Part shown: positions 44,440-55,935 of the stretch, piece by piece
Layout of the letters: each line of letters begins with the position of its first letter
How positions within the stretch are numbered: position 1 is the first letter of the stretch
DNA from: Typhlomys cinereus
Lineage: Eukaryota > Chordata > Mammalia > Rodentia > Platacanthomyidae
Assembly (NCBI GenBank): GCA_023101885.1
Contig: JALPQD010000409.1
Location: 1,328,610-1,392,609 of the forward strand
Direction of reading: 5' to 3'
Length of the DNA: 64,000 nt
Notes under the pieces: generated by a model
The model's input: the letters and a program-made list of their open reading frames with translations, nothing else
What the model was told of the DNA's origin: nothing
Database searches by the model: none
Position numbers and translations under genes: made by a program

Positions 44440-45838
44440 TTATACTTGCCTTCTGTTCTCCTGGATATGCCTGTTTTTTTCTTCACGCTTGAGTATCAGT
44501 TCTAGCATTTTTTGAAGGCCTGGTTTGGTGGCCATGTATCCCTTAAAGTTGTCTTTGTGCTGGAAAATTTTTCTTTCTCCCTCGATCATGACTGATAGTT
44601 TTTCAGGGTAAATCAGCCTGGGTTGACATTTTTGCTCATTCAATACTTGAAGTATGTCTCTCCAAGCTCTTCTTGCTTTTACTGTTTCGACTGAGAAGTC
44701 ATTTGTTATTTTAATAGGTTTACCTTTAAAAGTGAATTGTTTTTTCTCCCTTGAAGCTCTCAGCACCAGTTCTTTATCTTGAATGTGGAGTGTTTTAACT
44801 ATTAGTTGCCATGGTGTGCTTCTATTTTGGTCCTATCTGTTTGGGGAGCGGAATGCCTCTTGTGTATGGATAGGCCTCTCTTTTTTTAGATGAGGAAAGT
44901 TTTCCTTGATGATCGTTTGAAAAATTTCCTCAGGGGTGGTATTTTGAGATTCTTGCTCTGGTATTCCATGAATATGCATGTTAGGCTTTTTCAGGGTGTC
45001 CCATATCTCTTGGATATTTCTCTCAAGTATCTTTTTGGCTTTAACAAACTCTTCCATTGAGCTGGTTAGTACTCCCACTTTATCTTCAAGATCTGAAATT
45101 CTGTTTTCTGCTTCGTTAGTTCTGTTGATAAGACTCTCTGTGGCGTTCTGGGTTGAAGATAACTTGTCTTTTAGCTCAGTTTTTTTTTTAATTTTTATTA
45201 TTATTATTATTATTTATTCAACTGTGTGCATGTGCGTGTGTATGTGCGTGTGCGTCTGTGTGTGTGTGTGTGTGTGTGTGTGTCTCTGTATGTATAGAAC
45301 CACGGACGAATTCGCAAACCACCATGGACACCTCCACCTCCTTCTGCCCCGGGATTCACAGGCTCCGCCCTACCAGGACCAGAAGCGCAGGCCGCCCCTG
45401 CTTCCGCCTGGCGTCTATACGTGGGATCTGGGATCCGAACTCAGGACCTTCTGCCTGCAAGGCAGAGGCTTAACCCCTGAGCCACTTCTCCAGCCCCCTT
45501 AGCTCAGTTTTAAACTCTGCTTGAGTTTGTTTTAACTGCTCTATGCCACTTTTTGTTTCTTGCACTGTTTTTCTCAACTCCTCCAGATGTCTGTTGTGTT
45601 CCTCTTCAAAGCGATTGATTCGATTATGTAATTCCTCCCTGATTTCCTCTTTCATAGTATTGAACATGGTAATGATCATATTTTGAAAGTCTTTATCCTG
45701 GGTGGGGCTTTCTTGGCCTTTTTCCGTGGTTTTGTTCTTGTTGGAGTCTAACATTATGGGATTAATTTCTTCAGTGGGAAATTTGTTTACTTGATTGTTG
45801 CTTCTCATGGATTTGCACTTTGACTTTGGCATTGTCAT
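44440..45838 (-). pseudogene. L1 ORF1 interrupted by a SINE
   Basis: ORF1 starts at 45838 or the next Met two codons on ('MPKSKCKSMRS'). The N-terminal polar region and coiled coil run to 45512, the SINE occupies 45184-45498, and the coiled coil, RRM and C-terminal domain continue to 44440, with a frameshift and stop near 44830-44770. The C-terminal 'KARRAWRDILQVLNEQKCQPRLIYPEKLS' block is intact, where the copy at 30.7 kb has a stop. Trimeric RNA-binding chaperone in the family; disrupted here. Confidence 0.9.
45184..45498 (-). mobile_element. Young tRNA-derived SINE inside L1 ORF1
   Basis: Reverse-oriented full copy with ATT-rich tail at left, (TG)n tract (45232-45290), GC-rich body and head ending 'ccacttctccagccccc'. 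Target duplication ttagctcagtttt at 45171-45183 and 45499-45511. Its body is about 95 percent identical by eye to the copies at 10078 and 21353. Confidence 0.92.
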
Positions 45839-46302
45839 TTTAACTCTTAAGATCTCTCAATTTCACTAAACTGAATTATTTGGCCTGGGGTCCTGGTGGG
45901 CGGGGCGGGCGGAGACTTACCTAGGTCGTGGGGTGAGGCCCGGCTGGACCGCGCGTGAGCCCTGACCAGTGGAGCGGGGTGGGGTGCAAAGGGGGGATGG
46001 GGGCGACGGCGTGGAGCTATTTAACCCGAGGGCAGCTGGGGCGGGGCCGGGCGCAGGGGGAGGTCCTCCTCGTCCCTCAGCACCGCGCGCGGCTCTGGCT
46101 GGATGGTGGGAGTCGGAGCAGGGTCCCTGTGGGCCGACCTGGGGTCCTGGTGGGCGGTGCGTGGGGCGGGGACTCACCAGCTAGGGCGCGGTGTTGAGGC
46201 CCAGCTGGAACGCGCCCGCGCGTCCCGACCGGCGGAGCGGGTTGGGGTGCAAAAGGGGGGATGGGGGCGACGGCGTGGAGCTATTTAACCCCAGGGCAGC
46301 TG
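45839..46302 (-). promoter_or_regulatory. L1 5' UTR promoter with GC-rich tandem monomers
   Basis: One whole and one partial unit, spaced about 255-265 bp, share 'ggggtcctggtgggcgg', 'ggcggagcggg'-like, 'gggatgggggcgacggcgtg' and 'gagctatttaaccc' blocks (first 45889-46142, second 46143-46302). Mouse L1s use tandem monomers as promoters, and the arrangement here is analogous but the sequence is different. The CpG-rich block stands out from AT-rich surroundings and ends at the target duplication. In the L1 sense it lies directly upstream of ORF1. Confidence 0.8.
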
Positions 46303-46315
46303 GAAGAGATTTTCT

Positions 46316-46921
46316 AATCAGCATAATATTTCTAACAAACCTTTAGAAAATAACAACAATACAGTTACAGTTACACAGTTGATATCTTAACCCTAGTAGT
46401 CTCAATGGGATAAGACAATGGCCATTGTTCTTGGTTGTACGTCATAAATTTTCAAAGGTATGAAGTTGTAAGAATTAGTTTTCAAATGTACTAATTATTA
46501 GCACATAAAGTTCCTTTCTGGATAACACTCATGCCAAAGATATCCAGGAAGTACATTTTTAAAATTCAAATCTTATTTGTTTTTCATTTTGCTCAATAAT
46601 GATAGCTCTTGGTTTGTTATATCAGTTGGTAGTACTTATGCAGAAAGTACACAACTTCAGTCTCACTACTGATTATGATGCATTTTCCAATATGCTTTTG
46701 CAAGGCTATTCTCTGAATATTTAACTGCTAATTATAGCCTGGGATACAGTGTATAAAGATGAAAACTCCATTATTCATCTGATGTCTACATTTCAGCACT
46801 TTTATTCTACATGAATTTCCAGCAGTGTATAAAACTACAAAAGCTCATATTCTAAAAATTCTAACAAAATAGCTAAACTTCTAATCTTCTCCTTGGCATA
46901 ATGAAAATTTTCTAGCCTATG
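46316..46921. other. AT-rich background
   Basis: No feature is recognisable between the L1 5' end and the next SINE. Confidence 0.5.
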
Positions 46922-46934
46922 AGAAGACACAGCT

Positions 46935-47146
46935 TGGGGCTGGAGAGGTGGCTCAAGGGTTAAGCCTCTGCCTTGCAGGCAGAAGGTCCTGAGTTTGGAT
47001 CCTAGACCCCAAGTATAGATGCCAGGCGGAAGCAGGGGGGTACGGGGGTATGGGAAGGGGGATGACAGCATTTCTGATCCTGATAGGGTGAAGCCTGTGA
47101 ATCCCGGGACAGAATAAAGGAGGAGGTGGAGGCGGTCCATGGTGGT

Positions 47147-47194
<48 letters not shown>

Positions 47195-47225
47195 TGCACG
47201 TGCACAATTGAATAAAAAAAATAAA
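46935..47225 (+). mobile_element. Young tRNA-derived SINE
   Basis: Full sense-strand copy: head 'ggggctggagaggtggctca', body with a small G-rich expansion (about 47033-47062), (CA)n at 47155-47191, and tail 'attgaataaaaaaaataaa'. A perfect 13-bp target duplication (agaagacacagct at 46922-46934 and 47226-47238) flanks it. Confidence 0.93.
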
Positions 47226-47585
47226 AGAAGACACAGCTACACTTCCCAAAATTTGACTGGTAGCCTGAATCACTGGATCTGATCTCCAGCATTTGAGGAA
47301 AAAAGGCCACCCTAAATCTTTTGATCCCTAGCACTTAGAAAATCAACAACAAACAAAAAAACAGTCATACACCTCCAAAACTATTCAAATCCTAACAGCT
47401 TTTCTGAAACTTTACTCTTTCTACAAGTTATGGTCATACTAAAATTGCAAAAGGAAAAAAAAAGTTACTATTTTGATATGATGTTTTGTTCTATTGAAGA
47501 CAAGTAGCCTATGCAGGGAGGAAAAGTAGTCTGTAACTAGACAGCCTTATTGTTTTTGTAAGCTGCAATTAAATAGCAATAGCAT

Positions 47586-47727
47586 GGGGTTAGAAAAATA
47601 TCACAGTGTAAAAGACATGCTAACAAACCAGAGGAACTGAGTTCAATCACTGGAATTCCATGTAATTGAAGGAAAGGACTATTATCAGAAAGTTGCCCTC
47701 TGACCAACATATTTTCTGTTTTTTCTT

Positions 47728-47760
<33 letters not shown>

Positions 47761-47790
47761 CACATAATACACATAAATAATACATTAAAG
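47586..47790 (+). mobile_element. B4-like SINE relic
   Basis: After a diverged tRNA-like head, 'gaggaactgagttcaatcac' and 'gaaagttgccctctgacc' are followed by (CT)n, (CA)n and 'acataaataatac', the order of a rodent B4 element in sense orientation. No clear target duplication. Old. Confidence 0.6.
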
Positions 47791-47794
47791 AACT

Positions 47795-48175
47795 ATTATA
47801 AATAAATTAATATAATAACAAATAGTTTTATTATTGATGATACTTAAATACTATCTGCATGCACTGGAATATTCTTTTGAGGAAATGTAGCATCAATATA
47901 TGTCAGTTAATTTATTAGACACTAAAACTATTCTGAATAAAAATAGATTATTGTTAACCTTCAAAGATTGAACACTTTTGAGTGTTTACTATGTGCTGGA
48001 AACTTGGTTATTTTGAATCACTACCGTCATTTGGTGTTTAGAGAAATCTTATTGATTCAGTTATACTGAGCATCTACACCAAGAAAATGGTGACAGGACT
48101 AACAAATATAAATGTCAGAGCCAAAATTGTAATACACCTCATCTAAGTGAATCTTGTCCTTTGATCCTCTTAAAT
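47795..48175. other. AT-rich background
   Basis: No gene or repeat recognised before the next L1 begins. Confidence 0.5.
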
Positions 48176-48888
48176 ATACTATGTCTACTTTCTGCCCTGG
48201 ACCTCCATAGACTCCCTGATCCTCAAGTAAGGCCCCTAGTCTATGTCCCAGGCCCCAGGACATCTATACTCCCCACTAGCCAGTCTGCCTTTCTGTTCCT
48301 AGGGAAGGTCCCTAGGCCACAACCAAGGACCTGGTCAGCTACGTGCCCCACTAGCCTCTCTGCTATTCTGCCTCAGATCCTAGAGGACCCCCTGCTTCTC
48401 AGAATTCAACAGAGTCCAGACAAAACCCAAGCAATGGGCTAGGGGTCCAATGCCACACTTCTGAGGTCTACTAAAGTCATCTTGTAATACAGGAGTGAAT
48501 CTTGGCATCCAGCTCTAAGATATACAAAACCTTTATACTATCCTGTCAGCCTCTAGCTTAACATTTGCATATAACCACTTAAAAACCTATACGACTTCAG
48601 GAATTATATCATTCACCCTCACATATCACCAAGGAAATAAATCTAAAACATGCACTGCCATATTTATCTTCAATCCCTGTTTACTAAATCCTCCTTAATG
48701 AATGTAATAATGGTAGTATATCCTCATCTAGGAAATAACATCAACACAATACAAGCATATCCAAATCCAAGGCAAACATTTGTAAAAACTGCTCAAGTGT
48801 AGTAATACTGTAAAACTCACTTCAGCCAAAAAAAAAAAAAAACCTACAAAAACAAAGAGAAGGACATGAGAGGTAAAGAAAATCCCTA

Positions 48889-49955
48889 GATCACAGCACA
48901 AATACAAGAGCAGCAAAAATCAAGACAACAAATCTACAAAATGAATCAACCTCATAATGATGGAATCCAACCAGAAAAAACTCACAGAAAATAGTCAAGA
49001 AAGCCATATTCAAGATAATCACTTTCAAAACCTGATATTTACTATGATTAAAACAATGAAAGAAGAAATACAGGAGTAAATAAATAGCCACAGCAACCAG
49101 TTTGAGCAGGAACACAACAAGCACTTGGAGGAGATGAGAAAAGCAGTTGAAGAAGCAAAAATAGGCATAACGCAGTTAAAACAATCTCAAGCAGAGATTA
49201 AACTAGCACTAAAAGACAAGTTATCTTCAACCCAGAACTGTCAGCAGAACTAATGAAGCAGAAAGTAGAATATTAGATCTTGAAGACAAAGTGGAAGAAC
49301 AAACCAGTTCAACTGAAGACGTTGTTAAAGCCAAAAAGAAACTTGAGAGGAATATTCAAGGGTTATGGGAAATCTTGAAGAAGCCTAAAATAAATATTCA
49401 TGGAATACCAGAACAATAATCCCAAAATACCACACCTGAGGATATTTTTCAAATTTATCACAAAGAAAAACTTTCCACAAATAAAGGAAGAGGGCCCCAT
49501 CCAAATACAAGATGCATTCTGCACCCCAAACTGATATGACCAAAATAGAAACTCGCCACTGCAAATAATAGTTCAGACACTACACATACAAGACAAAGAA
49601 AATGTGCTGAGACCTGTAAAAGAAAAAAAAGTCACATTTAAAGTGACTTTTTAGACCTATCAAAATAACAAATGATTTTTCAATGAAACAGTAAAAAACA
49701 GGAAAGCTTGAAAAGATGTACTTCAAGTATTGTATGACCACAAATGTCAACCCAGGCTGATATACCCATTCAAACTGTAAGTCATGATCAAGGGTGAAAG
49801 AAAATTTTCCACCATAAAGACAACTTGAAGGCTTGCATGACCACCAAACCAGGCATTCAAAAAATCCAAGAAAAGATACTCAAGTTTGAAGAAAGAACAA
49901 GATATCCAGGAGAACAGAAGGGAAGTATGATACCAACACAAACTACAAACTAAAT
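48889..49955 (+). pseudogene. L1 ORF1, heavily decayed
   Basis: The DNA aligns with the ORF1 of the L1 copies at 29.9 and 45.8 kb through the coiled coil, RRM and C-terminal domain ('ggcttgcatgaccaccaaaccaggc' region near the end), but almost every stretch of 100 bases has a stop or frame change. No long frame remains. Confidence 0.75.
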
Positions 49956-49989
49956 AATACCCTTATGAGAGCCACTAAAGACAAAAAAA

Positions 49990-52900
49990 AAATGCCAAGA
50001 ATCAAATCCATTGTAACCTTAAATGTAACCTTAAACCAATCAAAAGACAAAGGATACAAACATGGATTAGAAACAAAAACCCATCTATCTGCTGCCTTCA
50101 AGAAATACATTTGATCACAAAGGATAGGCACATTCTAAAAGTTAAAGCCTGGTCAAATATTCTTCAGGCTAATGGCACAAGGAAAAAAGCAGCTTATCAA
50201 TTATGGTATCTGACAAAGTGGACTTCAAACCAAAGAAAATCATAAGAGATACAGAACGATACTATATTTTAATCACAGGAAAAATTCACGAGGAAAACTT
50301 CAGAATATTGGACATATACAAACCTAATACAGGCTCTGCCACATTCATTAAGCAAATGCTACAACATCTAAAACAAGAAATCAATCCCCAAATGATTATA
50401 ATTGGGGATTTCAATATCCCAATTTCAACATGGGATTGATCAACAGGCTGAAAACTCAACTGAATTACGTTGGAACTGAATCACACACTGAAATGGACCT
50501 AAGAGATCTCTAGTGAACCGTCTATCCAAGCACCAAGGAATACACATTCTTCTCAGTAGGAACTGTCTCCAAAATAGACCACATATTGGGACACAAAACG
50601 AATCTCCCCATATATAGAAATGTTGTAACCTATCAGACCACCATGGTCTAAAGCTTGACATCCACAACACAACACCTTAACTCATGGAAATTAAACACTA
50701 TGATGTTGAATGAGAAATGGGTTCAGAAAGAAATTTAAGATTTCCTACAAGCAAACGATAACAAAAACACAACACCACAAAATTTTGGGGTCACAATGAA
50801 AGCTCTTCTAAGAGGTAAGTTTATAGCTCTTAATGCCTATATCAAAAAATGGAAATGTCACAAATAAATAACTTAACAATGTAGCTTAAAGCTTTAGAGA
50901 CAGAAAAGCAGTCCAATCCCTAAAGCAGTAAAAGAGAAGAGATGGGCAAAATCATGGGAGAAATATCTGAAATTGAAACAATGAAAATGATGCAAATTTT
51001 CAGCCAGAGGAAAAGATGGTTCTTGGAAAAAAATCACTGAGATTGACCCCCTAAGTTAACCAAAATAAAGAGAGAGAAACCATAATTAACAAAATTAGAA
51101 ATGAAAATGGAGTTATCACAAGTGATACCCAAGAAATTCAGAGAATTATGAGGTTATATTTCAAAAACTTATACTCCATTAATTATGATAACCCAAAAGA
51201 AATGGATTAACTTCTGAGTAGACACAACTTATCTAAATTGAATCAGGAAGTTTTTAAGTTTTTTAATCTCCCTATAACAAATGAGGAAATTGATGAAGTA
51301 ATCTCAAGTCTTCCCAACAAAAAATGTCCAGGACCAGATGGATTCAGCACAGAATTCTATCAGACATCTAAAGAAAAACTAACACCAATACTCCTTAAAC
51401 TATTCAATAAAATAGCAGACAAATGAACACTTCCAAATTCTTTCTACAAAGCTAATATCATACTAATCCCAAAACCTAATAAAGATACACTTAAAAAAGA
51501 AAACTTTAGGCCAAACACTTTGATGAACACAGAGCAAAGATTCTCAACAAAAATCCTAGCAAATGAGATTAAAAAACACATCAAAAAGATCATTCACTGT
51601 GATCAAGTATCTTTTATCCCAGGCACACAAAGTTGATTAAACATATGCAAATAGATAAATGTAATTCATCATATAAACCAATCCATAGTCCAAGACCGCA
51701 TGATATTCTCCATAAATGCAGAAAAATCTTTTGACAGGATCCAACATTCTTTTATGATCAAAATCCTAGAGATAGTTAGAATAATAAAAGTTGTATACAA
51801 CAAGCCAACAGCAAGGACTATATTAAATGGGTTAAAAATTGAACCATTCTTGCTTCTATCAGTAAATAGACAAGACTGTCTACTCTCACTCTCACCACTC
51901 CTATTCAATACTGTACATGAAGTCATAGGTACAGCCATAAGACAAGAGAGGGAGATGAAAGGGATTTAAATGGAAAGGAAGAAGTCAAGATATCTCTATT
52001 TGCAAGTCATGATCCTATATCTCAATGATCCTAAACACAACCAGGAAATTCCTACGACTAATATAGAAGTTCAGTAGGGTGACAGATTACAAAACAAACA
52101 TGCTAAAATCAGTGGCCCTCTTATACAACAAGGATGAAAAAGTAAAAAGCTCCTAAGAGAAAAAATCCATTTATTATAACCCCTAAAAATCAAATACCTT
52201 AATATAAATCCAACCAAAAAAGTGAAAACTTTAAAACCCTAAAGAAAGAAATTACAGAAAACATCAGAAAGTGGAAAGATCCCATATGTTCATGTATCAA
52301 CATAATCAACATCATAAAAATGACCATCGTACCAAAAGCAATATACAGATTCAGTGCTACAACAATCAAAATCCCCAATAATTTCAAAATTCATATGGAA
52401 GCACCAAAGGCCCAGGATAGCAAAAACAATCCTAAGTAACAAAAACACTGCTGGTGGTATCACCACACAAAATCATAATCTACACTACAAATCCATAGTA
52501 ATTAGCAGCAAGATAATGGCTCCAAAGTAAAGGTGCAAAACAATGGATAAGGATTCAAGACCCACATATAAGCCTACACAATCACAGCCCTATTTCTTTT
52601 GACAAAGGGGCCAAAAAAATTCAATAGGAAAAGAACAGGATCTTCAACAAATGGTGGTGACAAAACTGATTATCCACATGCAGAAGATTAAAACTGGACC
52701 CATACTTGTTACTAAGCACAAAATTAATTCCAAATGGATCAAGGACTTAAATATTAGGAAAGAGAATATGAAAATCAGAGTTGAAAGTGTAGGGAACTCT
52801 CTCCAGCTGCTTAGGCTAGGCCAGCAGTTACTAAACAGAAATCCAGTAGCACAGACATAAAAACCAAAATTCAACAAATGTGATTTTATGAAATTTAAGG

Positions 52901-53574
52901 GCTTCTGTTCAGATAATGAGATTATAAACCTAGCAAAAAGGCAACCCAGAGATTGGGAAAAATTCTTCACTAACCACATATCTGATAGAGCTATATTATT
53001 CAGAGTGCTCAAAGATCTTAAAAAACTAAAGAACAAAGACATAAATGGCTCAATAAAAACATGGGATTTGATTTCAAAAGAAACTATTCCAGGCATAAAA
53101 TTGAAATGTTTAACAAATTCTCCCCATCCTTATTTATCAAGGAAATGCAAATCAAAATTACCCTGAGATATTATTTGACTCAGGTCAGGATGGCAAAAGT
53201 CCCCCCCAAAAAACAACACCAAATGCTGGAGAGTATGTGGAGAGAAGGGAACTCTCATACATTGCTGGTGGTAATGCAGGCTTATACAACCACTCTGGTG
53301 ATTAGAATGGTGATTTCTAAAAATGTTTAAGGTTGAAATGCCATATGACCCTGCTATACCACTACTGGGAATAATCCTCCATAAAGCAGAAATTCTCTAC
53401 AGAGACACAAGCACAACCATGTTCATTGTAGCACTATTTCCAATAACAAAGTCATGGAATCAACCCAAATGCCCAACATTTGATGAATGGATAATGAAAA
53501 TGTGGTACATTTGTACAATGGAATACTACTCAGACATAAAAAAGGTGAATTAATGAAGTTTTCCAAGGAATGGA
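49990..53574 (+). pseudogene. L1 ORF2, heavily decayed
   Basis: Fragments of all domains are present: endonuclease ('MVSDKVDFKPKKIIRDTERYYILITGKIHEENF' region at 50203 and 'IIIGDFN' near 50400), RT ('[13 protein letters not shown]' at about 51330, 'SINAEKSFDRIQ' at about 51705), and the C-terminal region ending near 53553. Deletions near 52005 remove part of the active-site block (the FADD codons are not readable). It is older than the copy at 40 kb. Confidence 0.82.
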
Positions 53575-54317
53575 TGGAATTATAGAAAATTTTATTTTGT
53601 GAAGTACCCCAAACCCAGAAATTTAGATGCCTTATGTGCTCCCTAGTAAGTAGATCTTAGTTTCAAATCCACTTAATGACATATTCCAAGGTAAATCTTT
53701 GTAATACCCATTGTCATCACAAAGGATTATAAGCAAGAGGGAAGGGAAAGGAGGACCTCAAAAAAATGACATAGTGGAACATGCTTCAGTAGACAAAATA
53801 GGCCATAATCAAGCATTGCATGTAAGTAGCTAGACATCTGGTACAGCTCACTCAATTCCCTTCTTGGTCACTTGGGACTGAATAGGTTTGATCTCACCGA
53901 TCAGGGAAGATATTGGGACTGGCAGATAGAAGGTAACCTTCTGGCAACTGGGACACTGACTCTGCTCCCCACTGTTTTTCCTGTTCCTATTCTTCCATGT
54001 TCCTTTGTATCTACTTTTATATTAAGGTCTTCATATAAAAAGTCTTATATCTTTGGTTAGGAGGTAACCTTGGATATACATCTGAAAGCAGCCAAGTGCA
54101 GTGCAAGAAGAGCAAGGCTAAAAACATCAACAAAACATAATTCAGAACAACAAAGACCCTACATTATTCTCTTGGAATCAGACCAGCCAAATCTTTCCCC
54201 AACCTAAAGCTCAGGGAACCCTGAGGAAGAGGGGACACCAAGATTGTATGAGAATAAAGATGGGGATCACCAATGATATGCAAGATACTCTACACCAGTG
54301 AGGTTTGCAAAAACCAG

Positions 54318-54754
54318 TGTGATAGTTAATTGTGGGTGTCAACTGGTATTAACTAAGCTGGGCTGAGACCACCTCTGGAAAGGACCAACTGAGACTACTT
54401 GAAAGGATTATACATGCCCCAGATCCTATCAGAACCTCCAAAGCTCTTAAAGGATTCTCCCAATACTGCATCATATAAAAAGGAGCCACCAAGGAGAACA
54501 GATCGCCCTTCTTGCAGCTGTGCTAGGAATCCTTCTTCCTTCTGGCTGCCCAGTTTTCGACCTTTTAGCCTTCGACTAGACTAATACTAGGAGTTCTCCA
54601 GCCTTCAGCCATCACCCACTTGACTATCAAACTGAGCAGCTAGCTATTGGCAGCCATCGTTGGAACTACCTCAGCTACTGGCAGCCTTTGCTGGACTACC
54701 TTGGTCATATCTGTAAGCCAGCTCAATAAATTTCATATCTATATATCTATATCT

Positions 54755-54817
<63 letters not shown>

Positions 54818-54858
54818 TTCTGTGAATTTCATGACACTAGAGAACCCTAACTAATACA
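54318..54858 (+). repeat. Solo LTR (ERVL/MLT2-like) in L1 3' UTR
   Basis: Starts TGTGATAGTTAATTGTGGGT, ends CCCTAACTAATACA, and is flanked by a perfect 5-bp duplication (accag at 54313-54317 and 54859-54863) inside L1 3' UTR. TATAAAA lies at 54474-54480 and AATAAA at 54725-54730, followed by a TA/TATC microsatellite. Five-base duplications and these end sequences are typical of ERVL-class LTRs. Its L1 host shows that the LTR family moved after that L1 inserted. Confidence 0.75.
54735..54813. repeat. (TATATC)n-(TA)n microsatellite in the LTR
   Basis: About five TATATC-type units lead into more than 20 TA dinucleotides, within the downstream (R-U5) end of the solo LTR. Such LTRs natively carry a short TATATC run here; the pure TA block is a lineage expansion. 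Confidence 0.95.
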
Positions 54859-55321
54859 ACCAGAATAGGACTTGCCTGACCTGCACAATGGCTGACATGT
54901 CAACGACCCCCAGAGTCTAGCATGGATTACAGGGGAGAAGGTTCCAGGCAGCAGAATACGTAGGGGCAAGTATTAAACAGTCCTAATAGAGTTCCCATAC
55001 TAACAGGGAGCCCAAGAAGGGGCTCTGGTCTATGCCACTAAGTTCTGAACCCTCACTAGGACAGAAAACTCTGACGGAGTTTTGGTGTTCATACAAAAGA
55101 ATGTTCAGCTAATGGGAGGGAGGAAGGAGGAGGCATCGGGGAGGGGGAGGGAGGGACTGAGGTGAAAGAAATGGTGAAAGAGGGGAGAGTAAAGGAGAGG
55201 AATACTGGAGAGGGGAGGGAAGAGGGAAGGACCGGGGTACCTACTGAGTTTGTATGATTAGGAAAAAAAAATAAATTGCAGGAGAAAAAAATTCAGAAGA
55301 CCCTAGGATGACTTCATGAAA

Positions 55322-55343
55322 AAAAAAAAAAAAAAAAAAAAAC
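55322..55343. repeat. Poly-A run between two L1s
   Basis: An uninterrupted run of more than 20 A directly precedes the truncated L1 that starts at 55346. It is separated from the tail of the previous L1 by 'ttcagaagaccctaggatg'. Confidence 0.8.
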
Positions 55344-55345
55344 AC

Positions 55346-55935
55346 TACATACCAAGGAGATAAATAGCCCAATTAGAAAATGGGTCTTGGACCTCAAAAG
55401 AAACTTTTCTTGGAATGAAATCCAAATGTTAACAAATATCTTAAGAAATGCTCCACATCCCTGGCCATCAGCAAAATGCTAATCAAAACTTCCCTGAGAT
55501 ATTATCTCACCCAGGTCAGGATGGCAAATGTACACAATAAAACAATACTAAATGCTGGAGATGTGGAGAGAAGGGAACTCTCATACTTTGCTGGTGGGAA
55601 TGCAGGCTTATACAACCACTCTGGTGATCAGTATAGTGATTTCTAAAAAAGTTAAAGATTGAAATGCTATATGACTCTGCTATACCACTAATGGAAATAA
55701 TCCTCCTCAAAGCAGAAATTCACTACAGTGACAGAAGCACAACCATGTTCATTGCAGCACTCTTTGCAATAGCAAGGTCATGGAATCAAACCAAATACCA
55801 ACAGCTGACCAATGGATATTGAAAAAGGGGTACATTTATACAATTGAATATTATTCCACCATAAAAATATGAATTAATGAAATTTGCCAGGAAATGGATG
55901 GAATTAGAGAAAATTTTATTTTTTTGAAGTATCCC
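55346..55935 (+). pseudogene. L1 ORF2 C-terminal fragment, decayed
   Basis: The DNA matches the ORF2 C-terminus of the other L1 copies (cysteine/tryptophan block near 55555-55620, end block near 55850-55900). Deletions and frameshifts leave no long frame in sense direction. Confidence 0.75.

Larger units (their letters stand above)
39575..46302 (-). mobile_element. Full-length L1 with monomeric 5' UTR, minus strand
   Basis: A perfect 13-bp target duplication (gaagagattttct at 39562-39574 and 46303-46315) brackets a 6.7-kb element: reversed poly-A, 3' UTR with C-rich tract, ORF2, short intergenic gap, ORF1 and a GC-rich tandem 5' UTR that ends exactly at the duplication. A SINE of about 315 bp sits in ORF1. 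Disabling mutations are few, so this is the youngest L1 in the window and represents the recent lineage. Confidence 0.94.
48178..55286 (+). mobile_element. Old near full-length L1, plus strand
   Basis: It has a 5' UTR (about 48178-48885) sharing 'cagaattcaacagagtcca' with the L1 at 29.1 kb, then ORF1, ORF2 and a 3' UTR split by a solo LTR at 54318-54858, ending in an A-rich tail near 55286. Substitution and indel load is higher than in the copies at 29 and 40 kb. I could not identify a target duplication, so both ends are approximate. Confidence 0.82.

Noticed and set aside
45889..46302. GC-rich block as a host CpG-island promoter
   Set aside because: It ends exactly at the L1 target duplication and is made of tandem units upstream of ORF1, so it is the L1 5' UTR.
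46316..46921. Possible host exon between the full-length L1 and the SINE
   Set aside because: No open frame with protein-like composition and no convincing paired splice sites were seen.
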